Shown one piece after another: positions 46,154 to 57,139 of a stretch of DNA of 64,000 nucleotides. The DNA is from Cryptomeria japonica. Lineage: Eukaryota > Streptophyta > Pinopsida > Cupressales > Cupressaceae. The stretch covers positions 912,544,340 to 912,608,339 of the forward strand of contig NC_081409.1 in NCBI RefSeq assembly GCF_030272615.1, given 5' to 3'. Under the pieces are notes generated by a model. It made no database searches, was not told the DNA's origin, and saw nothing but the letters and a program-made list of their open reading frames with translations. Made by a program: the position numbers and the translations under genes. How positions within the stretch are numbered: position 1 is the first letter of the stretch; every line of letters begins with the position of its first letter.

Positions 46154-47577
46154 TTAGGAGGGTTGGAGAAGTGCGAATCCAAAGTCTTCACTAATCCTGA
46201 CTCAACCAAATTCTTCCCCATAAATTTGATCTTATCCAGATCCTTCTTTCTACCGACCTTTGAGCTCTTCTTTGAAGCACTTTTCTTAATATCTCTCTGA
46301 TGTAGCCCCAGGTGAACGACTAACTTATTACTTTTAGCCCCAACCGGTTTGAATTTTGAAGCTATGGGAGAACCCTCCCCCTCAGCCAGGTTCACCTCCA
46401 TACCAGGAGCCAAGCCCAACTGAACCCCTACTGTCTGGTCCATCTCCATCTACTAGCTTCCAACCACTAGCAGGGCCTAGGAAGATTCCTCCATTACACT
46501 TTCCAGCACCCCTCCTGGTGTACCCTAATCTAGTGGGGTTAACCCTAGACTTACTTCTTGATGGCTCAGGTCATCCAAGGCCTCAAATCTATTGAAGGTA
46601 TCCTCCTCACGTCTCTCCTCTAAGGGTCTCTTCTATCCTCTGCTCTTGTTCTTTGTCTTTACTGAGACAAAACCATCAGCACCCTCTACCACACCCAACA
46701 TGGCAGCTTTCCCTTTCTCAGCCCTATCAAGGCTCGGTTCTAACTGCTAAGGTTGTCGCACTACCGGTTTGTATCTAGGACACTTACGCTATAAATGACC
46801 ATACTCATGACACATACGACATCGAAATGGTAAAGTCTCATAATCTAACTGTTGAACCCATAAATAAGAGCCCACACACATATTTATAGCATCTAGCAAG
46901 GGTTTACTAAGATCTATTTCAACACAGATACGTGCAAAGGTCATTACCGTTCTCCCCAGAGTTTGCGATGAGGATCCCACTGGCCTCCCAAGCAGAGCAG
47001 TGAGCATCTGTAGCACATCTTCCCGACAACATTCCACTAGAAGACGTGGTAACCGAACCCACACCGGAACCCTATTTGGGAGCTCCTCTGAAGGATTAAA
47101 CCTCGCATGCCAAGGTTTGATGAATAATCCCACTTAGTTGTAAAAATACGGACCTCCTTCAAAGACCCTATTGCGATCCTCCATGTAGTTGAACGTGACC
47201 ATGAAATAGTTATTTGCCAAAAACATAATCTCCATTTCCCCTTTTGGTGCCCATGTCCGCTGCACCTAGTTTTCCAAAAACTGCAATGAAACCCTCATTC
47301 CCAAAAACTTGTAGTACATCGAGTGATTTGAAAAGTATTCAATGTCTTCAACTATTATCTCAGGAGGGATGATTAGCTTCGGCCTCTCATTGCATCTCTC
47401 CAGACAACCATTAATTTTCACCATGCGAGAGCTACGAGCACTCCCAGATCCCGGGTCAGAAGAGTATAGATTATTGTTAAATGTCTTCACATTCCGAAAT
47501 GGGGGTTTTGAGCTCAGCACAGCATGGAAATCCATGGCTGGGACCGCTTGCGAGGCTTCCCCACCCAAAGTCGCCAT
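46150..47577 (-). pseudogene. LINE ORF1: DUF4283-type, zinc knuckle
   Basis: One frame throughout, beginning MATLGGEASQAVPAMDFHAV. The RNA-binding DUF4283-like region covers about residues 100-240 (PNRVPVWVRLPRL, LGRPVGSSSQTLGRTV, ARICVEIDLSKPL). A zinc knuckle follows at about residue 250 (CRMCHEYGHL), where a stop replaces the residue just before RKCP. Several further stops, mostly TAG, lie in the C-terminal part. It would coat LINE RNA. It ends ...FSNPPK with TGA at 46150-46152, overlapping the ORF2 ATG. Confidence 0.87.
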
Positions 47578-48005
47578 CGGGTCTCACAAAAAATAAAAAA
47601 GAGACAAGGACAATGGCCGAGGGCCCCCACACCCCAAAGGTCTCCCCATGGGGGCTTGACACCCAAGGCCCCTCCCCTCACTTGCTCCACCAAGGATCAG
47701 CCTGCCTAAAGTCCCAAACTCCTGGGATAGCCTCGGCCACAGCAGCAAAGACCCCGCCCCCACGTAGCCTTCACACCTCTCGACGACCACCCCTCAGCCA
47801 CCCCCGAGCCCTCCAGCCCCTTCCACCACCGTCTACCCCCCACACACAACACTTCCCCCCCATGCGAGACCACATTAGCACTGCCTGTGAGCTAGGGCTT
47901 CGAAACCCTAGCTCGGCCTCCTGCACGCATCCGCATGGATGCCATCAATAATATTATGAATAGTAATGTTGAGCAAACCTTTTTTTTATTATTCTTATGG
48001 TTCTT
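47578..48005 (-). other. LINE 5' leader
   Basis: GC-rich, with C-rich runs on the plus strand (47640-47870), then an AT-rich end with T8 near 47980. L1 elements carry an internal promoter here; no specific site can be named. The plus-strand frame at 47481-47951 is a proline-rich shadow. Confidence 0.6.
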
Positions 48006-48020
48006 AATTAATCTTTTCAA
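48006..48020. repeat. Right 15-bp target-site duplication of the LINE
   Basis: Matches 41744-41758 exactly, next to the 5' end of the LINE. Confidence 0.92.
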
Positions 48021-48104
48021 ATTAACTATTTAATAGAAGAAAAATTATTAAATAAATATAAAATATTTATTTAATTGCTCATTGCCAATTTTTATGTGTA
48101 TACA

Positions 48105-48109
48105 ATTGG
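48105..48109. repeat. Right target-site duplication of element A (ATTGG)
   Basis: Matches 7952-7956. Confidence 0.9.
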
Positions 48110-48112
48110 TAA

Positions 48113-48967
48113 ACCATCCACCGAGCTTCAGCTCTCCGCTTTTGTTTTTATGCAACTACAGTGATACGCATGTATGCAAAATGTGGCATCAATTCCAGTC
48201 TATTTGGTCTATCCTCTGCATTTCCTAATTCAAATGATTACAATTGATGTAGAACCCAAACAAGTAATACAATCAAGGTTTTTCCTAATTTCAAATGATT
48301 ACAGGTAGAAATATTGTAAAAACAAAAAATCCCTCTAGAAAATTCAGGGGTAGAACAAAATCAAAAGAGGTAAAATATTTAGAAATTTTGTAAATCCGTC
48401 CGAACGAGGGAAAAAATAACCAATGGAATGTGCTTGTAGGGATAACATAGAATTCAAACCCCTTTACCCATTGTAATCGAATATTTATCCATCAAACTTC
48501 TTACATTGGCAAGTTCATTCATCAATGCCACTGGTAGTGTGTTTACTTTTTATGAACTGCTTTCACAAAATTCTATATGAATCACAATTTGAGAACAAAC
48601 ATAGAAATATTTAAAACAACAGAACAAAGAGTAAAATGGAAGGAATAAAAAATTGGAAATTTCAATATATTATTCAAATTAAAAATATATAACTGTTGAA
48701 GGATCAAATTTCAAGCAGATAACAAGAAATTTAATTTTCTTTCACTCACTTGTTACGAGTAGAACATAGCAATTGGTGGGTATTAAGACAAATTCGATAA
48801 TCTTTGCCAGCTTCCTCCTTGCCTATGCTGAAGTGGGCACATTGGAACAATGTATGGATATCAATGAAAGCATGATGAAATGCTCTGGTAGACGCTATAG
48901 GAAAAGTGGAAGCCTAGACAAGGCAACCAAGTGTTTGATAGAATGCCTTAGCCAAATGTTGAAATGA
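48113..48967 (+). pseudogene. PPR gene remnant
   Basis: Two fragments typical of plant pentatricopeptide repeat proteins, which bind organellar RNA. At 48113-48217: IHRASALRFCFYATTVIRMY and then AKCGIN, matching the MYAKCG repeat end. At about 48773-48967: VGIKTNSIIFASFLLAYAEV, GTLEQCMDINESMMK and SGSLDKATK. They are in the expected order and in the same frame, but about 550 bp of unrelated or decayed sequence with stops lies between. The usual residues between MMK and SGSLDKA are missing. Element A is inserted immediately upstream, so it may have split or flanked this gene. Confidence 0.65.
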
Positions 48968-49311
48968 GGACATGCAGACAATACCACACACCATACAGTT
49001 GACCAACCTTTCCTATCGTCCCTAAGACAAATTAAATATTGAATGCCTGCCCTTCCATATAACATTTGGAAATGAAAATAATTAAACTATTGGGAAAATT
49101 CCAGTGGCCAATTGAAAAATAGCAAGAATCAACAGAAAAATCATTTTAATAAAGAAATTAGTTTTGATCATAGGATAAACATTCTCTTCTTGTCTAAATT
49201 AATTTCAAGAGTGACCCAAAAACATTAGTAATTACTTTAGAACGTTCTATGGCTAAACAAAGAATCAGAAAAAGTTCCTAGTCCAATTCTGATTCGCAAC
49301 CCCATTCTCTT
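48968..49311. other. No gene recognised
   Basis: AT-rich DNA without coding similarity. Confidence 0.5.
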
Positions 49312-49476
49312 CCACAACAATATGATAATTCCCAACAAAGTTTACCTTAACCTGCACCAAACCATCTGGTACCTCCTCCTCCACTGTGTCCCAATTCTCA
49401 AAAGATTTCCTGAATCGCATTCCAATTCTCAAAAGGGTTTTGGTAAACTTTGTTGGAAATTGTCATATTGTTGTGG
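49312..49476. repeat. Inverted repeat, 35-nt arms, 95-nt loop
   Basis: 49312-49346 and 49442-49476 are reverse complements with two mismatches. Further related pieces follow: GGAATTGTCATATTGTGTTGG at about 49509 repeats the right arm, and GGCAGTGTAGGACTG occurs at about 49475 and 49596. CCAATTCTCAAAAG is doubled in the loop. It may be an old transposon remnant or hairpin locus. Confidence 0.75.
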
Positions 49477-49539
49477 CAGTGTAGGACTGATTATAACATG
49501 CATAGTTGGGAATTGTCATATTGTGTTGGTTAAGATCTG

Positions 49540-52500
49540 AAACCCTTACAAAATTTCTCCAACGACCGATAAGAGATGCTGATATTATGTTTTATGGCAG
49601 TGTAGGACTGCTTCCACCGTCAAACTCATATTCACTGCCATACGTTGATGAACTCTCAGTTCCACCGCTGAACTCTTACACATCATGCACAACCATCCAC
49701 CACTCAAAGAATTTGTCTTCATTGAATCCCTAGTTTAATATAGTTAGTTATTGAATTATTTTTTGAACTGCAAGTTCTAATTCTGGTTGAATATTGTGTG
49801 TCCATGCAAAGTTAAGTTATGTTTTTTTTTCTTTCAAACTATAGTTAGTTTTTCCAGCCAATTTTTTAAAAGTTTTTAGAGAGCTCGAATTCTTTGAATG
49901 TGAAGTAAAATAACTTTATATATTGGTGTGTTAATATTGTTTTGTAAGTCTGAATTTCTATTAAATTAATGTTGTTATTCTTTTTTTTCTATTATGATCA
50001 TTCGAGTCTATCAGTTGGCTATAAGAACAGGGGGTTCAATTTTGAATCTACAAATTCATCTACTTCGATGTTGAGATGCCCTAGGACTCTATAATAAGTA
50101 AAACTAACAAGTCGTTAAACATGCCCCTTCAAGATGGTAAATGGGGTTTACCAAACCCAAGTGTATCTTGAAAGGAGAAATATATATTGGGAAATGATGC
50201 ATTGTTTACATTGCAAAATTATTGTAATGTAAAATTAATATCTAGTTATGGTACACCTAGGAAATATAGGGACATATATCTAATGGGGTTGACATTCTTG
50301 GGGCCACTTCATATGTTGTACATAAGATTGAGATACATATTTAATGTGGGTTGCACATTGAAAAAATATCTAATAATGAGAAAAATTAGTACCAATAATC
50401 TACCTCATTAGAAGATAATGTTGAGACCCAATTTTGTAATGTCATTTTTAATTGATTCCCTTACATTTTGTGTCTTAGTCATATTTGACCCATTCTTTGT
50501 AACTGATTCAATACATCCTAAATGGGTCCCCTAAGCAGATCAAAAGATGCAAAATACATAAAATGTTTAATTTTGGGCTATATATATAATAGTTTCCTTG
50601 GTGTTTTGTGTGTTTGTTAGGATTCTATAGTTTTGAGGTTGTCTATACCTACATATCTTCCCTAATGATCTTGACAACCTACTTTAGTCCTTATTGAATT
50701 TTCATTTAAGTGTTGTTTTCTTCTCCAGACTACAATATCTTGGTAGGGGAATTCTAACATACTTGCATGTTTTCCTTATTAATGACAAATTTTTAGAATA
50801 TTGGAGTTTCTCATCCTATCATCATTGTTCAACTTATCATCCCTAAAATGCATTCCCTAAAAGTCCAATTTTCCTCTCTATGCCACCTTTTGGAGTTTTA
50901 AAATTTTCAATCCCCTAATACCACTCCTTTTACATTCTTGATTCTTGAAGCTCAAAAGTATTTTAAAAGTTTGTCATTTACACCCTGTAGACTTTAAGAC
51001 TTCCTCATCCATTCCAGTCCTTGATACCTACTCATGTTTCTATTAAACCATGAAATCTTGAAACTTTACAGTCAATTTCTCAATATTATTCTTACAAAAT
51101 CAAACTTTCAATATTCTCTTATTTAAGTACTTATTTCCATCAAATCTTGAAATCCTAAAACTCCACCAATTGCTTTTTAAAACTTATATCAAATCCAGAC
51201 TTTTAGATCTTATTTATTTAGGTACCTATTTCCTTGGCCCTTTAAATTTTGAAGCTCTACTAATTTATTTATATAACCTATCATAGTTAGCTTTTAGCCT
51301 TCCCTTAACTTGGTACCAAGTATGCTCCATTTTGACTCCCTAATCTCAACATCCCAAAATCCTTTTATTTGTTAGGTTTCCCTTATAGGCCTTCCCCCAT
51401 CTCACAACCCCTCTATCATGGCTTCACTAGTCACCCTTAATTGCATGATTCTTGACATTCTAATCCTTGGCATGCAACATGAGTCCTTGCTATTACTTTC
51501 CAATCTAAAGCTATATCCTTGCTTCATAATAAACCCATATACCCTTCTAGAAGGCCTAGTGTACCGTTAAATCACCTTAGTGTTCCTATCAAATTTTAGG
51601 AGTCCCATGGTATTGGCTACTATTGAAGTTTGGCATATGATGAGAGGCCTAGAAAATTTTGGAAGCCCAACATGCTTAAGAGGAAAGCATAGCCTATCAA
51701 AGGTATGATAATATTGATTCCTAAATATTCCTAGGGGGTAAGTGTAGAAAGATAGAAGACCAAAAAGTGGCCACCTCACTTATTGGTCCCATAGAAGACA
51801 TAAAAAAATGTGTTAAAGAAGACAAAAATAATTTATACCAAAGATAAAATATAAAGTAAATACAATAGTTTTTTTTTTTTTCTCATAAATCAAATTGCTA
51901 GATGATGCTTCTATATCAAACAACCTTGGTAACAAATTTTGTTATCACCTACTGACAACCAAAACTTAACATTACTACAAGATAAAGGCCATGTTGCCTC
52001 AAGTTGTATCCCAATTGACCAATTTTGTTGAGGCTTAGCCAAGTAGTATAATTAGCAAGCATATTCATCCAATTGTCTAGATATTCTTTGTATACCTTTC
52101 CTTTGGTATACTTAATAATACCAAAATCCATTTATTACATACAACCTCTCTTCATTTCCTTTTTAGTAGTTGCTCCATCCATTTCTCTATTTATTCTTCT
52201 TTTCCCTATGGTGTCTCTCTCTCATAATATGACTACACATCTAGGAATCATCCATGTTTCCTCACATGCATTCATAGATAATGCTACCATAAAATAATAT
52301 CCTACTTCCTTTTGATAAGATTTATCATACTAATCTTCATATTTAGAATTTGTCTTCTCTTCCTTGTCTTTCTAGTCTCTTCTAAAGTGTCTTAAATTAA
52401 ATTATAGTTCCAACAATTTTCCTTAACTTTTCAAGAGACTTGAATATCTAATGAGATTTATATATTGTCATATTTCTTCTTTCCATCTTTTCATTTGTAT

Positions 52501-52925
52501 TTAGACTTCACACCAATAACCAAGACCTCCTTGGTAGATTTGGTGACCCTTCTACCTATCTAGTTACAGATAATTTTTGCCTAGGGTGAATGACCTATAT
52601 TTGCTAACTAATAGTTGGACTCACTTAGGTCCTTTCTGCACTTAGTTAAGTTTAATTAGGAACTTTTTAAATTTATCTCACATTAGTTATGTCTTTAGTC
52701 TCTTAGTTGGTATACACATCTATTGCATTCACTATAATCGCTTAGGCTTGTATTATTTTCATTCTTGTTGAATATAATTATACAATTTATTTTATTATTT
52801 ACATTCATTGTGTGAAAGATTCATAATAGGAGGTCTAATATTTGCATTCATCACTTGCATGTGGATTTCCATAACCTTCTTGGAATTGAAAATCATAAAG
52901 CAGTGATATCTTATTTATTTTCTCA
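49540..52925. other. AT-rich region, no gene recognised
   Basis: Open frames of 60-75 codons at 50187-50411, 51567-51779, 51949-52131 and 52073-52297 show no domain that I know, and none has a supporting neighbour. I see no clear element ends. It is probably old decayed repeat or intergenic DNA. Confidence 0.5.
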
Positions 52926-52930
52926 ATATT

Positions 52931-54136
52931 TAACATTTGTAATGGGGTGGAAAGTGAATGATGGAGAGATCAAGAGGAAAGCTTTTCTTCCCTTCGAGGA
53001 GAGATGAAAGTTTCACTGCGGATTTCCCTTCAAACATTGTATCCACATTACATTTAAAAGAGGGGGGAAAATTTACTAGATCCAATCTCTTAGGAAAGAG
53101 ATTGAATACTAAATGAATTGATAATGGTGTGAAAATGACAAGCGAACCCCTCTTTTATAATGAAAAATGATTGAATTATGTGTTTTGAGACTAAGTGTAA
53201 AAGTAGCAAAGAACTAATTATAACTTGAAAAATAAGTGTGGGATGAAGATGTGCACCTGAATCTAGCTATAATATGTTGAGATAAAGCTGCCTTGTGAAT
53301 TTGAGGAAAAGTTATCGGGACCATGTTGAAAGTGCACACGGTCCTCCGAAAAATCCACGAAACAAAAAAGGGGTTTTTCCGCCTCTGCAAATGGAGTCCA
53401 AATCTGTAAATATAGCTGTGCACCCACAACCTATACACAGAAAAGAGAGGAAAAGGGGTTGGGATTGGGGGTTTGCCTTCAGGTCAAACCCCAGTTTTGG
53501 AATTAACCAAATGATGAAAGAAAGTACTTGCAAGTAAATGTAAATGAAAGACTGAAATGTAATTCACCTCAAGAGAGGTTGTGATAGAATTGCTTGTGTG
53601 GAATTGAATGTTGAAAGGGATCTCCTCTTCAATGGTTGAATCCTTGAATTGAATGCAACACCTAGCCTTGAAGGGAGACTTGAGAATGCTCAATAGTTGA
53701 AAGGGATTCTTGAATGCTTGAATTCTCTGGAATGCTTGATTGCTTGAACTTGTGATCAATGAAACTTACAAGTTTTTATGCAAATGGGAAGGTAAATACA
53801 ACTTATATATTCATAAATTAGGGTTATTGGACTGATTTTTCATCATAGGCCGACACAGGGAAAGTTTTCTCGTTGAAAATGCAAAGACCAATGCATAGTT
53901 TGAATGAAGGGGCCCTGAAATAGGGCAGGGACAGGGGCATCACCCCCTGTCCTGCCCTTATCTCAGGACAGTAAGCAAGTTCAAGTAGTGTGGGGGGTGG
54001 GGGGGGGGCAGAAAAAGTGCAATTTTGGGGATTGAGCACGTCTCGGGTCTCCAATCAGGCTTGGAAATTCAATTCGCCAATGTGAAGACCCTAATGTGGT
54101 CAAAAATTGCAAGGGTCGCAATTTTATGACACTACA
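52931..54136 (-). mobile_element. Probable solo LTR of another gypsy-like element
   Basis: On the minus strand it begins TGTAGTGTCATAAAATTG at 54136, a familiar LTR start. A TATA box (TATATAAG, minus) lies 327 bp downstream at 53802-53809. The far end is uncertain. With 52931 as the end the flanks are ATATT and ATATA, so a perfect duplication is not seen. No internal region is attached. It holds a GC-rich hairpin (53922-53958) and a long G run (about 53990-54010). Confidence 0.45.
53922..53958. repeat. GC-rich hairpin in the probable LTR
   Basis: AGGGCAGGGACAGGGG, loop CATCA, then CCCCCTGTCCTGCCCT. The arms pair along almost their full length with one bulge. Confidence 0.75.
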
Positions 54137-54141
54137 ATATA

Positions 54142-54712
54142 TTTTTTATACATCAAAATCTAATAAGTGATAATAATGCCCAAGGTATTTACAAATTGCT
54201 ACAATGGCACTACATGTGCTAATTAAGTTTCCTTAAACAAAATCATAAAATGCTGAAATTCGAAATAATGTAATTATCATTGGATATAATCCTCATTTAG
54301 ATTGTTATTTTCCCACATATCCTTTTCTAGCATTATCTATTACTCCACTTAACTTTTCTAGTCTTCATTAAGGTGAGTACTAACAAGTGTATTATCTTTC
54401 AACTTTACTTTGTTAGAATCTTAACAATATATATTGTAAACATCTATCTATAAACTAGGTTGATACACTTTTATTTTTCCATCTAATAATTGTTCATAAT
54501 AAAATCTTATTAGGTGTGTATAGACCTTTCTTTATATCTTATTAAAGGAAAGGTTAGAGTAGTTGGGTGCACTAGATGTGTGAAAGAAATACTAGACTTT
54601 GGGTGGGTTCATTTTCTAACTTTCCAATTACAAGTATATTATAGGAGTTTCTTAGAGAGAATTTAAGCTTACTATTGAGATTAGAGTCACTAAAAAGTTA
54701 AATTTATCCTTT
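54142..54712. other. No gene recognised
   Basis: AT-rich DNA between the probable solo LTR and element C. Confidence 0.5.
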
Positions 54713-54717
54713 ATTTT

Positions 54718-55877
54718 TGTGTGAGCTTGAATTTCATCCTTAGAATATTACCTATAATAAGTTAGTTTCACAAAATACAATGGAAATGCATACAAGAAAT
54801 CCAAAATCCACCAATGAAACTGCATGAAATAAATATTAAAATAGATCATTATTTTACCTTCATGGCTTATGTCTCATTGTGTCCTAACTCCACTGTTCTT
54901 GGTTGCAGATGGTGTGCTCTTAGACAATGCACTGTTGGCTTCCAAGATGGCATATGAAGAATGGACTGATAACTTGTAGTTAACTGATAGTATGATATGC
55001 AAAAGCTACATGATTATGTTAAAATGCTATATGATAATTGCTATTGCTATTTGCTTCAAAAACTCACAGATGCATATGATTAGCTTGCAAAATGCACTTG
55101 AAGTCTCTTGAAGTCTCTTGAATTCTAACTCTCTCTCAACTGAAGCTCTTGATTTTATAGACCTTGAGAGGATAAGATGATGTGGCTCAGATCAACGGTC
55201 ATGATCAGATCTGCAAATTTGAATGGCTGTGAGCAAAGGTGAAGGTTGAGAGAAAGGGGGAAGGAGAAGACAAGTGTCACTCATCTCACCTTGACTGGGT
55301 TGCTAACTGAGAGAATCTAGGGATGGTTGGAGGAAATTTAGGCATGGCAGGATAAGTGGACTCAAGTCCTTCCCAAGATGTAGGGGGTGTTGGAGAGAAT
55401 ATAGGAAATGGTTATGAAATGTGTGTACGTACACAATTTCATTAATTTTGGAGGTTGAAGATAAATGATGAATTAATATTTAAGGAATATTAATTTCCTT
55501 AGCCACATGTTTGATGAGTTGGCAAAGGGAAGATGAAGTGGAGATGGAGGGTGAGTTAGAAAAAAGGATTAAATAATTTAGGAATTATTTAATATTTGAG
55601 ACTATAGGATAGGAGAATAACTATTAAATATTAAATATTTAATTTCTTGGAGGAGATAATTAAATATTAGATATTTAATTAACTTGATTAGAGGAATAAT
55701 TAAATATTAGATATTTAATTAATTAGAGGAATAAGATAGATGAATTAAGTAATAGAAAGACATGAAATGAATTAAATAGATTAATCTTTTCAAATTAACT
55801 ATTTAATAGACAAATAATTATTAAATAAATATAAAATATTTATTTAATTGCTCATAGCCAATTTTTAGGTGTATACA
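54718..55877 (-). mobile_element. Element C 3' LTR (1160 bp)
   Basis: Same ends and same length as 7957-9116. The TATA box TATAAAAT (minus, 55152-55159) is intact. It differs from the two A LTRs more than these differ from each other, so C is a separate insertion, not a copy of A. Confidence 0.9.
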
Positions 55878-55980
55878 TTTTGCCCCTCTTTGAAATGATG
55901 TCGAGACAACATTGTTTCAAAGATTAAATCAAGTCTCAATAATGCCTGATAGAGATGAAATCCTGATTGTGTGCCCCCTC
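55878..55980 (-). promoter_or_regulatory. Polypurine tract, stem-loop and second tract (C)
   Basis: Purine tract beside 55877, stem-loop at 55888-55922 identical in design to that of A, second tract GAGGGGGCA at 55972-55980. Confidence 0.72.
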
Positions 55981-56127
55981 AGGAGATTGATCATGAAATT
56001 GTTGAAAATTTTAGTTTGAATGATTAATCTCGTGATAATGTGATAAAAAATTAGTCAATTAAATTCATTTGTAAAAAACAAATTAAATTGCCCCATTGTT
56101 GAAATTAATTACTCTTGAAATAGTAAA

Positions 56128-56133
56128 TATAAA
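56128..56133 (+). promoter_or_regulatory. TATA box of the antisense PMD gene (C)
   Basis: TATAAA 84 bp before the ATG at 56212, as in A. Confidence 0.5.
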
Positions 56134-56211
56134 ATTAACCAAGGCTAATTTTAATTTCATTGTTATCCTTGTCAGCTTTTGGAGAGAATATTTCTTGCTG
56201 AGGTGGCGAAA

Positions 56212-56310
56212 ATGGCGATTCCCGTGGAGAACCATTGATTTGGGCGTGTGCGACGATATCAGCGACCGGTCGAGTATGGTTATCCGATATGTTTCCGATC
56301 CTGAGCTTTG
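56212..56310 (+). pseudogene. Probable first exon of the antisense PMD gene (C), with stop
   Basis: MAIPVENH, then a TGA codon, then FGRVRRYQRPVEYGYPICF in the same frame. The part after the stop matches A and B. A copy without the stop presumably existed. Donor candidates are GTTATCCG after EYG and GTTTCCGA a little later. The right limit is approximate. Confidence 0.45.
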
Positions 56311-56391
56311 TTTTCAAGTTTTTGTTCAAATTTTCATGTTTTAGGCGTGTTTTTGAATTTTTTAAATTTTTTGAATATTTGCGATTTTAGA

Positions 56392-56686
56392 TTAGTGCAT
56401 TTGCAATTTAGTTTAGCACATATGCCATGTCGTTTAGCACAAATGCCTGATTTAGCACTTTTGCTTTGTATGTTAGTGCAAATGCATAGATTGTTAGCGC
56501 TTTTGTATGTTTTAGCACTTTTGATTGATTTGTTAGCACAAATGCATGAAATGGTAGCGCTTGTGCATAGAATACCGCATGTGCATCGTCTTTTAGCGCA
56601 TATGCTGGATAGGATAGTGTTTTTGCTTAAAATAGCGCATATGCATCATTGTTTAGCGCACATGCTTGATAGGATAGTGCTTTTGC
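56392..56686 (+). repeat. Phased array of 15 TTAGCGCATATGC-like motifs (C)
   Basis: Same motif as A, mean spacing 20.1 bp, unrelated spacers. It lies between the first exon and the PMD exon. The gag leader of C is outside the window. Confidence 0.85.
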
Positions 56687-57139
56687 TTAAAGAAGGTATT
56701 TTTGATAAGTGCGAATGTTTAAAATTACTTTTGATGATTAGATTTAACATGTGTAATACGCATTGTTGATAAAATAGAGTCTTGATTGAGTGATTGCGTG
56801 ATTGATAGATAGTTTTGATTGCTCGATTGAGTAGCTTTGAGTAGCTTGATAGATAAATTACCTCTGATTAGCTTGATTGATAAATTTGGATGATTGAGTA
56901 GCTTTTTTTAGCTTGATTAATAGATAGATGATTAAGTAGCTTGCAAGGAACTGATTTAGTTTCTGATACAAGAGTTTAGCAGAGTTGTTGGTCAAACTCA
57001 GTGATTGATAGTAAACCATGATTGATAGGTTTAAAATGTTTTGATAGCTTAAGTTGCTTCAATTTGATTTGATAGATTTGATAATTGATGATTGATTCAG
57101 TTTGATTTGATTGATTGATTGATTTCTCTTGAAAAACAG

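Larger units (their letters stand above)
41759..48005 (-). mobile_element. L1-type LINE, near full length (6247 bp)
   Basis: Minus-strand non-LTR retrotransposon. It has a GC-rich 5' leader, ORF1 (46150-47577), ORF2 (41876-46153), a short 3' untranslated part with polyadenylation signal AATAAA (minus, 41793-41798) and an A-rich tail (41759-41775), between 15-bp duplications. The reading frames carry stops and two shifts, so it is defective. GC content is clearly higher than in the surrounding LTR. Confidence 0.93.
7957..48104 (-). mobile_element. Element A: Tat-type Ty3/gypsy retrotransposon, nested
   Basis: Minus-strand element: 5' LTR at 40611-48104 (split by a LINE), primer site, leader with phased array, gag-protease-RT start (34153-38327), then after the inserted element B the rest of pol (14429-17422), an opposite-strand PMD gene, polypurine tract, and 3' LTR at 7957-9116. 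Both ends carry ATTGG. Without B and the LINE it is about 17.2 kb. Two RNase H domains and no visible chromodomain point to the Tat lineage. Its gag-pol is one frame once B is removed, but contains many stops, so it is not autonomous. Confidence 0.9.
40611..48104 (-). mobile_element. Element A 5' LTR, split by a LINE
   Basis: LTR parts 40611-41758 and 48021-48104 align with 7957-9116. Without the LINE and one target duplication it is about 1232 bp. The excess over the 3' LTR comes from small duplications (near 40913, 41020 and 41600-41680). The TATA box of the 3' LTR is changed here: GATTTTATTAAC on the plus strand in place of GATTTTATAGAC, at about 41062. Confidence 0.88.

Noticed and set aside
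47481-47951. 156-codon proline-rich plus-strand frame
   Set aside because: Shadow of LINE ORF1 and its C-rich leader.
53990-54010. G-quadruplex
   Set aside because: A nearly uninterrupted G run without proper loops; length may also be affected by sequencing error.
52926-54141. ATATT/ATATA as proof of a solo LTR
   Set aside because: Imperfect match in AT-rich DNA; used only as weak support.
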